64,000 nucleotides of DNA. Source: Desulfobacteraceae bacterium (GTDB lineage: Bacteria > Desulfobacterota > Desulfobacteria > Desulfobacterales > Desulfococcaceae). This document shows, piece by piece, positions 41,237 through 50,180 of this stretch; position 1 is the stretch's first letter, and every line of letters begins with the position of its first letter. The notes under the pieces are model-generated. The model saw only the letters and a list, made by a program, of their open reading frames with translations, made no database searches and was not told the DNA's origin. The translations under genes and the position numbers were made by a program. The stretch is from positions 1 through 64,000 of the forward strand of contig JAABRU010000008.1 in NCBI GenBank assembly GCA_011390755.1. The letters run 5' to 3'.

Positions 41237-41758
41237 TCATGATTTCCGCGATGCAAACATATGAATCAGAATGCCCAGCAGGATAAAAATGATGCCGGGA
41301 ATGATAAAAGGAACCGCGCTGCCTCTTTTTTTCTCCACTGTCATCAGAAAGGATTTACAGGGGGGGGCTGAGCATTCCAGCGAAAAATCCAGATAATATG
41401 TTCCTTTGTCCAGCAGAATTTTATAATCATAAGCGTCTTTTTTTTCCGACCATCCTCCTTCCGAATCATAACCGGTTTCTGCCCAGAGTTCATCCCCGAA
41501 ACCGAAAAGCGGTTTTTTGTTTTTATCCAGCACCTCTCCGGAGATATGACTCCAGTGTCCGTAGGGCACACTTTGCCGTATGCCGATTTTATATACACTT
41601 CTGTCTTCACTGACCTCCAGAGGACCGAAAAGGGGTGCATCGGGCGGAAGGGATTTCATAACTGTGTCCCCGTCCGGAAAAGCCAGAAATCCCGCACTGA
41701 TCAGACAGAGAATACCGAAAAAAAGTAAAGCGTTTCCTATTTTTCTTCCTCTGCTCAT
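41237..41758 (-). CDS. Membrane-anchored hypothetical protein (173 aa)
   Basis: N-terminal and C-terminal hydrophobic segments; complete ORF. Confidence 0.6.
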   Translation of the reverse strand: MSRGRKIGNALLFFGILCLISAGFLAFPDGDTVMKSLPPDAPLFGPLEVSEDRSVYKIGIRQSVPYGHWSHISGEVLDKNKKPLFGFGDELWAETGYDSEGGWSEKKDAYDYKILLDKGTYYLDFSLECSAPPCKSFLMTVEKKRGSAVPFIIPGIIFILLGILIHMFASRKS

Positions 41759-41784
41759 AATATCCTCATTTCATATAATAATTT

Positions 41785-41910
41785 CAATGCCGTTTCCTTA
41801 AGCAGAAAATCCCTCCGGAGGGAAGGGGAAACATGCTCTGTTATCAGTTGATTTTTCCACCCTCCCCCTGCCCCTCCCTGAGGGAGGGGAGTCTTAAGGA
41901 AACGGCATTG
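41785..41910. mobile_element. MITE family B copy 2, 10-bp TSD ATAATAATTT
   Basis: ATAATAATTT-CAATGCCGTTTCCTTAAG ... CTTAAGGAAACGGCATTG-ATAATAATTT. Confidence 0.82.
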
Positions 41911-41923
41911 ATAATAATTTGAA

Positions 41924-42163
41924 TTACTTGCCTGCTCCCGGGCCGCCGCCGGTACGGGAGGGGCCGTATGCACTGCCGCTTCTGACACTGGATGCACCGT
42001 AATATTTTGGGCCTCCGAAATACAGGCCGGAAGGGGCATAGGCGCGGCCGCCGATGTATCCGGCATAGCCCCATCCCCTGAAACTGAGGAACATCATACA
42101 TGCGTATGCAATGGCAAGAATTAGCAGAATTCCGATGACAATGCTTCCTTTCTGATTTTGCAT
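41924..42163 (-). CDS. Small Gly/Tyr-rich single-TM protein (79 aa)
   Basis: N-terminal TM then YIGGRAYAPSGLYFGGPKYYGASSVRSGS; upstream of the inferred 41237-41758 gene in the same direction. Confidence 0.55.
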   Translation of the reverse strand: MQNQKGSIVIGILLILAIAYACMMFLSFRGWGYAGYIGGRAYAPSGLYFGGPKYYGASSVRSGSAYGPSRTGGGPGAGK

Positions 42164-42194
42164 TGCTTTTTTCTCCTTTCCGATCCGCGATATT

Positions 42195-43040
42195 TTATCC
42201 CAGGGTAAAATGCAGAATTACGGCAAAACTGATCATCACGGTAATCTCCAGCAGGGCCGCCCCCATGTTCTGATCTGTCTGAATTTCATGGTTCAGGGGA
42301 GAACCGGGGATGATGATTTTATCAAAAAAATAGCGGATGGCCGGCAGAAGGATAAAAATCAGCAGGGAATCCGCTGCAAATACATACAGATTATAGGACC
42401 AGCTGACAAAACTGCCGGAGGCCCCTTTCATCAGAATAATGCCGATGGCAATCATGGCCCCGCCGAAGGCCACACCGGCGGCCACATTATCTTTTTCAAT
42501 TTCATCATGAATATTAAAAGGTGTCATCCGGTCATAAAGCCAGGTGAAGACAATCAGGGCTATCTGCCCCAGAAAATAAAATGCCAGTGCCGTGTGCGGG
42601 CCCCCGCCCTGGCCATGCACCGCTCCGGCAATAATCATACCCGAAGCCATATAGGAACCGAACTGCACGGCCCCGGTTCCCGCGTTTCTGTCTTCAATAA
42701 TTTCTTTTACATTGGAAAAGCGGTAAAGAATCAGTTTGTCATTGATGACATGGGACAGATTGAGCAGGGCAATCCCCATCAGGGAATATCCGCCGACACT
42801 GAGGATATCCTGATAAATCCCCCTGGAAGGCCCCAGATAGGCCCCGATAAAAATGGCACTTACTGCCCCGAAATAACCGGCCACACTGACGGCCAGGGCC
42901 ACATTGTCTTTGGCAGTCAGCTCTTCGTCCAGTTTGTAGGGGGTCAGCATATCATTGACGATTTTGGAAAACAGCAGCACAAACACAAACAGTATCATCA
43001 GACTGCCGCCGTGCAGAATCTGATATGACATATTTTCCAT
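42195..43040 (-). CDS. DUF350-family membrane protein
   Basis: Repeated KDNVALAVSVAGYFGAVSAIFIGAYLG / KDNVAAGVAFGGAMIAIGIIL segments. Confidence 0.8.
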   Translation of the reverse strand: MENMSYQILHGGSLMILFVFVLLFSKIVNDMLTPYKLDEELTAKDNVALAVSVAGYFGAVSAIFIGAYLGPSRGIYQDILSVGGYSLMGIALLNLSHVINDKLILYRFSNVKEIIEDRNAGTGAVQFGSYMASGMIIAGAVHGQGGGPHTALAFYFLGQIALIVFTWLYDRMTPFNIHDEIEKDNVAAGVAFGGAMIAIGIILMKGASGSFVSWSYNLYVFAADSLLIFILLPAIRYFFDKIIIPGSPLNHEIQTDQNMGAALLEITVMISFAVILHFTLG

Positions 43041-43221
43041 CCGGCATTCCCTTCTTTATCTATTTTGTTTTGTTATAAAAATATTCCGGCCCCATCCGCA
43101 GATTTTCATTTGCCCTTTTTTATAAATATTATTTTTTTATTGATTTTTCAATATATTTTTTTTATTGATATTTTCAGTATATTTTTTATAACAGTTCCTC
43201 ACACAGAAATCTTTCCGGCTG

Positions 43222-43359
43222 GGTAGTGGGTCAAATCCGTTGATGCCCCAGGTTTCCTGTCGCAGGGACGTATTGCATACGCCCGCCGGGGAGCGGCTCT
43301 CATCCGGGCGTATGCAGTACGCCCTTACAGGGGGGAATCAGCGGATTTGACCCACTATC
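43222..43359. mobile_element. MITE family F copy, 138 bp, 8-bp TSD TCCGGCTG
   Basis: TCCGGCTG at 43214-43221 and 43360-43367; ends GGTAGTGGGTCAAATCCG / CGGATTTGACCCACTATC. Confidence 0.8.
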
Positions 43360-43518
43360 TCCGGCTGAATGCAAAACTTATGCAAATCATTTCAGGAATC
43401 CTTGAGTATCCCGGCATATCCTGCTATAGATTTACAGAAAATACATTTCACGGTTCAGTTTCCGGTTCTTTTATCCCCGTTTTTTTATCCAATGACCTGC
43501 AAAAAACAGGAGCGCACC

Positions 43519-46500
43519 ATGTTTCACAAAATTCTTCTTCTTCTTTTCTTATCTTTTCTGGCAATTCAGCTGATGAGGGTTTCCGAATCCCGCGCACAGC
43601 AGAATAAAACGGATGACCCCGTGCAGCAGAAAGCAGAGAAAGCATTTAAAGACGGCAATTTCAATGATGCCCTTTCCCTGTTTGAAAAACTCTGTACATC
43701 TCCGGATACGGATCCCCGGCAGGTGGGGAATGATCTGAATATGGCCGTTGCCTGTCTGGCCCGCCTGAACCGGGTGGATGAGGTGGATGATTTCCGGGAA
43801 AAGGTGATCGCTATTCACAAAGAGAACTGGCGGCTGCTCTATGCGGCTGCAAAGAGTTACCTGGATTTTCATCATTACGGTTTTATAATCGGGGGAGAGT
43901 TCAAACGGGGCGGACACCGGGGCGGCGGAAAATATGTCAATGCCTTTGAAAGGGACCGGGGAAGGGCTTTGCAGCTTATGGAAGATGCCCGGAAACTCCT
44001 GCTTTATGCGGCTGCGGAAAATGACGGGGAGAGAGCGGAACGCGCGGATTTCTATCTGGCCTGTGCGGATGTGCTGCTGCGGAACCGGGGATACAACTGT
44101 GCTTGGCAGTTGCAGTATCTCACGGATCTGAAAACACTGCCCGACTATACTGAAGACAATTATTATGACTGCGGACAGACCCGCGGCGCGCCTGTGGATC
44201 CGGAGGGCAATCCCATATATTACTCCATGCCGGAATCCTGGGAAGCCGCGGAAAATGACGGGGAACGCTGGCGCTGGCTGCTCATGCGGGCCATTGATGC
44301 GGATGCGGGATATACCAATACGGTCATGCAGCGTTTTGCCGGATTTCTTCACGAGCAGTTCGGTGTGCAGACCATGCAGAGCGGCATTTCCCCCTACCGT
44401 TTTGAAGCCCCGGAAGATAGCGGTACGGGGAAAAAAGAGGAAAGCGGCACCTATGCCCTGCACACACTGGGGGAAAATGAGACCATCGCCAGGCTGGCCA
44501 CGGGAATTAAACGCTTTCAACTGCCCGATGAATTCAATTTCATCCGCATTTACCGGGATACGGGCAGCAATCAGTCCCTGGCGCAGATTTTTGAAAACCG
44601 CCGCCAGTATGCCAAAGCTGCACAATTCTGGCAGCAGGTCGGAAATTCCGACAAAGTAAAACAGATTACCGCCAACTGGGGCGCATTTGAACCGCTCATG
44701 ACCCAGCCCGCGGGAAAAGGGGCCACCGTGGATTACCGCTTCCGCAACGGTTCCCGCGTGCGTTTTGCCGCCTATCCGCTGAAAATCGAAACCCTGCTCA
44801 AAGACATCAAAGATTATATCCGCTCCAATCCCCGGAATGCGGAATGGTATAAGGAAAATCCCGACAGTATCGGGTACCGCATTGTAGGGGAAGATGAGGA
44901 ACGCTATGTGGACCGGCAGATTGCGGAATGGTCTCTGGATCTGCGCCCCCGCACCGGGCATTTTGACAAACGCATTACCGTAACCACACCCCTGCAGGAA
45001 GCCGGAGCCTATCTGCTCAAGGCCCGCATGGAAGACGGCAATATCAGCCGCATTATCATCTGGATAGACAATACGGCCATTGTCCGCAAGAATCTGGATC
45101 AGGGCATTCTCTGGTATGTGGCCGATGCGGTGAGCGGAAAACCCGTGGAAAAAGCCAATGTGGAATTTTTCGGATACCGCCGGGACTGGCAGAACAAGGT
45201 GACGGGGAATCATACGGAGATTTCCGATTTTGCCGAATACACGGATAAAAACGGTCAGATTATCTTCAGTGAATCCGGCAAAGACCAATCGAATCACCTG
45301 CAGAACAATATGAACTGGCTGGCCATTGCCACCCATCCGGACGGACGGCTGGCCTATACGGGATTCGCTTCTGTCTGGTATGCCCGGCATTATGACCAGG
45401 AATATCATGAAAACAAGGTTTTTACCATTACCGACCGTCCGGTTTACCGTCCGGGCCAGGCTGTCAAATTCAAATTATGGGTGCGGAAGGCCCAGTATGA
45501 ACGGGAGGATATTTCGGATTTTGCAGGCAGCAGTTTTCCCCTGTATCTGAGCAATCCCCAGGGGGAAAAAATATGGGAAAAGACACTGAAAGCAGATGAA
45601 TGGGGGGGGATTTCCGCGGAATATGCCCTGCCCGAAGATGCAGCGCTGGGGGTTTATCAGATATTCATTCCCGGACACGGGGGGGGACATTTCCGGGTGG
45701 AGGAATACAAAAAACCGGAGTTTGAAGTCACTGTGGAAGGCCCGGAAGAGGCCGTGCGCCTGGGAGATACGGTAAAGGCAAAGATCACGGCCCGATATTA
45801 TTTCGGTGCGCCCGTCACCCATGCAAAGGTGAAATACAAAGTGCTGCGCCATACGCAGGATACCCAGTGGTATCCGCCCGGCCCCTGGGACTGGCTTTAC
45901 GGTGCGGGATATGCCTGGCTGGCCTATGACGCGCCCTGGTATCCGGGATGGCGGGAATGGGGCTGCCGCCGTCCCCTGCCCTGGTGGTGGCATCGGTCTT
46001 CTCCCCCGCCCGAACTGCTCATGGACAATGAGGCGGAAATCGGCCCGGACGGAAGCGTGGAGATTTCCATTGATACGGCTCTGGCAAAGGAACTGCACGG
46101 GGATACGGATCACCGTTATGAAATCACCGCGGAAGTCACAGACCTTTCCCGGCGTACCATTGCGGGAAAAGGCAGTGTCACGGCCGCGCGCAGTCCTTTC
46201 AAAGTCCATGTATGGACCGACCGGGGATATTTTCGCAGCGGGGATACGGTTCATGCCTCATTTTCCGCCAGAACGCCCGAAGGCAGCGAGGTGGAAGGAG
46301 AATCCCTTGTCCGCCTTTACCGGATTTCCTATGAAAATGAAAAACCCGTGGAAACCGAAATGCAGGAATGGAACATCGCAAAAGGGGAAAAACGGGAATT
46401 ACAGATCACCGCGGCCGCGGCCGGTCAGTACCGCCTTTCCTGCACCGTCACGGACGGGAAAGGGCAGCAGATGGAAGGGGGCTATCTTTTTACGGTGCGG

Positions 46501-49500
46501 GGCGAAGGCTTTGACGGAAAGGATTTCCGTTTCAACGCGCTGGAACTGATTCCGGACAAAAGCGAATACGCGCCCGGAGAAAAAGTGCGACTCATGATAA
46601 ATACGGACCGGCCCGGCTCCACTGTGCTTCTTTTTATCCGCCCGGCCAACGGGGTCTATCTGCCGCCCCGCATCATCCGCATGACAGGCAAAAGTGCGGT
46701 GGAAGAAATCGAAGTGATGAAAAAGGACATGCCCAATTTCTTCATTGAGGCCCTGACGGTGGCAGGCGGCAAGGTACACAGCGAAGCCAGGGAAATTGCG
46801 GTTCCGCCGCAGAAACGGGTGCTGCATGTGGAAGTCCTGCCCTCTTCGGAACGCTATAAACCGGGGGAAAAAGCGGAAATCAAAATAAAAATCACCGATC
46901 ACAGGGGCGAACCCTTCCGGGGTTCCACCGTGCTGACGGTTTATGACAAGGCTGTGGAATATATTTCCGGCGGTTCCAATGTGCCGGAGATCAAAGCCTT
47001 TTTCTGGAAATGGCGCAGACATCACAGTCCCGTGACCGAAAGCAGTCTGGGCCGGGTCTTTCAGAATCTCTATAAAGAAAAAGAGATTCCCATGCAGAAC
47101 CTGGGCATTTTCGGGCATTCCGTGGCTGATGAGGATGTGGAAACCTGGGGAAACGGCAGATTGGATAAAAATCAGCGCATGAAATCCGCCCCCAGAGGTA
47201 TGATCGGGGCGGCCATGCCCGCACCTTCTGCCGCTCCCATGCCGGAAGCCGCAGCCGATATGGCTTTTTCCGCGAAAGAGGAAAAATCCCGTGAATCGGC
47301 TCCCGCAGAAGCCGAAGCTGCGCCGGAAATGGCCGAACCGCTCATCCGCACACAGTTTGCGGACACGGCCTTCTGGGCGGATTCCGTGACCACGGATAAA
47401 AAAGGCATGGCAAAAATCACCTTCACCATGCCGGAAAACCTTTCGGGCTGGAAAATCCGCACCTGGGCCATGGGACACGGAACCGCAGTGGGAGAGGGTA
47501 CAGCCGAAACCGTGACCGCCAAAGACCTGATGGTGCGGCTGCAGGCCCCCCGTTTTTTTGTGCAGAAGGATGAAGTGGTACTGTCCGCCAATATCCACAA
47601 TTACCTGGAAAATCCCAAAGAAGTAAAAGCCCTTATGGAACTGGACGGCCCCTGTCTCAGCCTTATGGGGGAGAAAAACCGGACCGTTACAGTTGAACCC
47701 AACGGCGAAATCCGGGTGGACTGGCGGGTGTCCGTGCTGGAGGAAGGCGAGGCTGTGGTACGCATGAAAGCCCTTACAGATGAGGAATCCGATGCAATGG
47801 AAATGCGTTTCCCGGTCTATGTCCACGGCATGGACAAGATGATTCCCTTCTGCGGTGTTATCCGGCCCGAACAGCAAAATGCCGTGATTACAATGGAAGT
47901 GCCGGAACAGCGGAGACAGGAATCCGCGCGGCTGGAAATCCGTTATTCCCCCACCCTGGCCGGGGCAATGGTGGACGCGCTGCCCTATCTGAGCGATTAT
48001 CCCTACGGATGCACCGAACAGACCCTGAACCGCTTTGTCCCCACGGTCATCACCCTGAATGTGCTGAAAAAAATGGGGCTGAATCTCAAAGATATTCAGG
48101 AAAAACAGAGCAACCTCAACGCGCAGGAAATCGGTGATGATAAGCAGAGAGCCGCGCAGTGGAAAAGATTCCCCCGGAATCCCGTATTTGACGAAAGCGA
48201 AGTCATGAACATGGTCAAAAGCGGTGTGCAGCGCCTGACGAATATGCAGTTATCCGATGGCGGATGGGGATGGTTTTCCGGATGGGGGGAACATTCTTAC
48301 CCCCATACCACGGCGGTGGTCGTCCACGGATTGCAGATGGCAGAGAAAAACGGCGCGGCCGTGGTTCCCTCTGTCCTTCAGGAAGGCATTCACTGGTTGA
48401 AAAATTTTCAGGAAGATCAGGTACAACGCCTCATCAACGGACGTAAAGAAGGGAAAAAGAAAGACCCCTGGAAAGCCCATGCGGACAATATGGATGCCTT
48501 CATCTATATGGTGCTGGCCGATGCGGGACAGGAAAAGGGGGAAATGCGGGAATTTCTCTATGAGGACCGGAACCATGTCTCTGTTTACGGAAAAGCCATG
48601 TTTGCCCTGGCCCTGCATCAGCAGGGGCATAAGGACAGGGTGGATATGCTCATGCAGAATATTTCCCAGTATCTGGTGCAGGATGAGGAAAACCAGACGG
48701 CTTACCTCAATCTGGGCAATGATGGATACTGGTGGTACTGGTACGGCAGCGAAACCGAAGCCCATGCCTATTACCTCAAACTCCTGAGCCGGGTGGAACC
48801 CCAGGGAGAAACAGCTTCCCGGCTGGTCAAATACCTGCTCAACAACCGCAAAAATTCCACCTACTGGAATTCCACACGGGACACGGCCCTGTGCATTGAA
48901 GCCTTTGCCGACTATCTGGAAGCCACAGATGAGGGAAAACCGGATATGACCGTGGAAATCCTGGTGGACGGAAAAGTGAAAAAGAGTGTCCGCATTACAG
49001 CGGAAAACCTGTTCTCATTCGACAATCAGTTGCTCATCACCGGCGATGCGGTGACAACAGGGGAACATAAGGTGGAACTGCGCCGCAAAGGCAAAGGGCC
49101 GCTGTATTTCAACGCGTATCTCAGTTATTTCACCCTGGAGGATTATATCACCAAAGCCGGGATGGAAATCAAAGTGGAGCGGCAGTATTACCGACTCCGG
49201 AAAATGGAAAAAAGCGTGAAAGTGGCCGGTGCAAGGGGGCAGGCTTTGGATCAGAAAGTGGAAAAATACGAACGCATCCCTTTGGGAAACCTGGCCCTGC
49301 TGAAAAGCGGGGATCTGGTGGAAGTGGAACTGCTGATCGAAAGCAAGAATGATTACGAATACATCATCTTTGAAGACATGAAAGCCGCAGGATTTGAGCC
49401 GGTGGAAGTCCGCAGCGGATACACGGACAATGCCATGCGGGCCTATACGGAATTCCGGGATGAAAAAGTGGCCTTCTTCGTCCGCTCCCTGGCAAGGGGA

Positions 49501-49635
49501 AAACACAGCATGGCCTACCGGCTGAGAGCGGAAATCCCCGGAAAATTCAGCGCACTGCCCGCCAGAGGATACGCCATGTACGCACCCGAACTGCGGGGGA
49601 ATTCCGATGAGATAAAGTTGCGGATTGAGGATTGA
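43519..49635 (+). CDS. Bacterial alpha-2-macroglobulin family protein
   Basis: Signal peptide MFHKILLLLFLSFLAIQL; MG-like domains; thioester PYGCTEQ; Ala/Pro-rich bait-like region. ORF-track start 43369 rejected. Confidence 0.9.
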   Translation: MFHKILLLLFLSFLAIQLMRVSESRAQQNKTDDPVQQKAEKAFKDGNFNDALSLFEKLCTSPDTDPRQVGNDLNMAVACLARLNRVDEVDDFREKVIAIHKENWRLLYAAAKSYLDFHHYGFIIGGEFKRGGHRGGGKYVNAFERDRGRALQLMEDARKLLLYAAAENDGERAERADFYLACADVLLRNRGYNCAWQLQYLTDLKTLPDYTEDNYYDCGQTRGAPVDPEGNPIYYSMPESWEAAENDGERWRWLLMRAIDADAGYTNTVMQRFAGFLHEQFGVQTMQSGISPYRFEAPEDSGTGKKEESGTYALHTLGENETIARLATGIKRFQLPDEFNFIRIYRDTGSNQSLAQIFENRRQYAKAAQFWQQVGNSDKVKQITANWGAFEPLMTQPAGKGATVDYRFRNGSRVRFAAYPLKIETLLKDIKDYIRSNPRNAEWYKENPDSIGYRIVGEDEERYVDRQIAEWSLDLRPRTGHFDKRITVTTPLQEAGAYLLKARMEDGNISRIIIWIDNTAIVRKNLDQGILWYVADAVSGKPVEKANVEFFGYRRDWQNKVTGNHTEISDFAEYTDKNGQIIFSESGKDQSNHLQNNMNWLAIATHPDGRLAYTGFASVWYARHYDQEYHENKVFTITDRPVYRPGQAVKFKLWVRKAQYEREDISDFAGSSFPLYLSNPQGEKIWEKTLKADEWGGISAEYALPEDAALGVYQIFIPGHGGGHFRVEEYKKPEFEVTVEGPEEAVRLGDTVKAKITARYYFGAPVTHAKVKYKVLRHTQDTQWYPPGPWDWLYGAGYAWLAYDAPWYPGWREWGCRRPLPWWWHRSSPPPELLMDNEAEIGPDGSVEISIDTALAKELHGDTDHRYEITAEVTDLSRRTIAGKGSVTAARSPFKVHVWTDRGYFRSGDTVHASFSARTPEGSEVEGESLVRLYRISYENEKPVETEMQEWNIAKGEKRELQITAAAAGQYRLSCTVTDGKGQQMEGGYLFTVRGEGFDGKDFRFNALELIPDKSEYAPGEKVRLMINTDRPGSTVLLFIRPANGVYLPPRIIRMTGKSAVEEIEVMKKDMPNFFIEALTVAGGKVHSEAREIAVPPQKRVLHVEVLPSSERYKPGEKAEIKIKITDHRGEPFRGSTVLTVYDKAVEYISGGSNVPEIKAFFWKWRRHHSPVTESSLGRVFQNLYKEKEIPMQNLGIFGHSVADEDVETWGNGRLDKNQRMKSAPRGMIGAAMPAPSAAPMPEAAADMAFSAKEEKSRESAPAEAEAAPEMAEPLIRTQFADTAFWADSVTTDKKGMAKITFTMPENLSGWKIRTWAMGHGTAVGEGTAETVTAKDLMVRLQAPRFFVQKDEVVLSANIHNYLENPKEVKALMELDGPCLSLMGEKNRTVTVEPNGEIRVDWRVSVLEEGEAVVRMKALTDEESDAMEMRFPVYVHGMDKMIPFCGVIRPEQQNAVITMEVPEQRRQESARLEIRYSPTLAGAMVDALPYLSDYPYGCTEQTLNRFVPTVITLNVLKKMGLNLKDIQEKQSNLNAQEIGDDKQRAAQWKRFPRNPVFDESEVMNMVKSGVQRLTNMQLSDGGWGWFSGWGEHSYPHTTAVVVHGLQMAEKNGAAVVPSVLQEGIHWLKNFQEDQVQRLINGRKEGKKKDPWKAHADNMDAFIYMVLADAGQEKGEMREFLYEDRNHVSVYGKAMFALALHQQGHKDRVDMLMQNISQYLVQDEENQTAYLNLGNDGYWWYWYGSETEAHAYYLKLLSRVEPQGETASRLVKYLLNNRKNSTYWNSTRDTALCIEAFADYLEATDEGKPDMTVEILVDGKVKKSVRITAENLFSFDNQLLITGDAVTTGEHKVELRRKGKGPLYFNAYLSYFTLEDYITKAGMEIKVERQYYRLRKMEKSVKVAGARGQALDQKVEKYERIPLGNLALLKSGDLVEVELLIESKNDYEYIIFEDMKAAGFEPVEVRSGYTDNAMRAYTEFRDEKVAFFVRSLARGKHSMAYRLRAEIPGKFSALPARGYAMYAPELRGNSDEIKLRIED

Positions 49636-49841
49636 CCATATTGAAAATAGGGTAGTGGGTCAAATCCGTTGATCCGGAATCCGAAATTTGAACGGGTTCC
49701 CAAGCTCCGGCTTGGGAACCCGTGTCCCGGAAGCTCCGGCTTCCCGGAACAGGGCAAGCGTGAGCCTGCCCTCCCTGCGTTCCCAGGCAGGAGCCTGGGA
49801 ACGAGGTAAAATTACAGATTATCATTAAATAAAGGTGAAAT

Positions 49842-50141
49842 ATGACAGAAGAAAAAATCCCTCCCATTCATCCCGGAGAAACCCTTTGGGGAGAATTTTT
49901 GGAACCTATGGGAATAAGTCTGAGCCAGACTGCAAAATCATTAAGTGTGCAGGAATCGCTTATCAATGATATTGTACAGTGTAAAAAATCTGTTACAGCA
50001 GATATTGCCCTCCGTCTTGGAAGATACTTTGGAATGTCTCCCCAATTCTGGATGGGATTGCAGAACCATTATGATTTGGCAATTGCTGAAGATGAATTGG
50101 AAAATCGGTTTGAGCAGGAAGTAGAGCTTTATGCAGCCTGA
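49842..50141 (+). CDS. HigA-family XRE antitoxin, no adjacent HigB
   Basis: IHPGETLWGEFLEPMGISLSQTAKSLSV...FWMGLQNHYDL. Confidence 0.9.
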   Translation: MTEEKIPPIHPGETLWGEFLEPMGISLSQTAKSLSVQESLINDIVQCKKSVTADIALRLGRYFGMSPQFWMGLQNHYDLAIAEDELENRFEQEVELYAA

Positions 50142-50180
50142 CTACAATAAAACTGATACCGCTCAATCGGAAGTGTAACA

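Noticed and set aside
43369-43518. N-terminal extension of the macroglobulin ORF
   Set aside because: No signal peptide from that start; ATG 43519 has an RBS (caggag) and a good signal peptide.
43549-47877. 619-aa and 492-aa minus-strand ORFs
   Set aside because: Antisense to the alpha-2-macroglobulin; low-complexity His/Phe/Gly composition typical of shadow frames.
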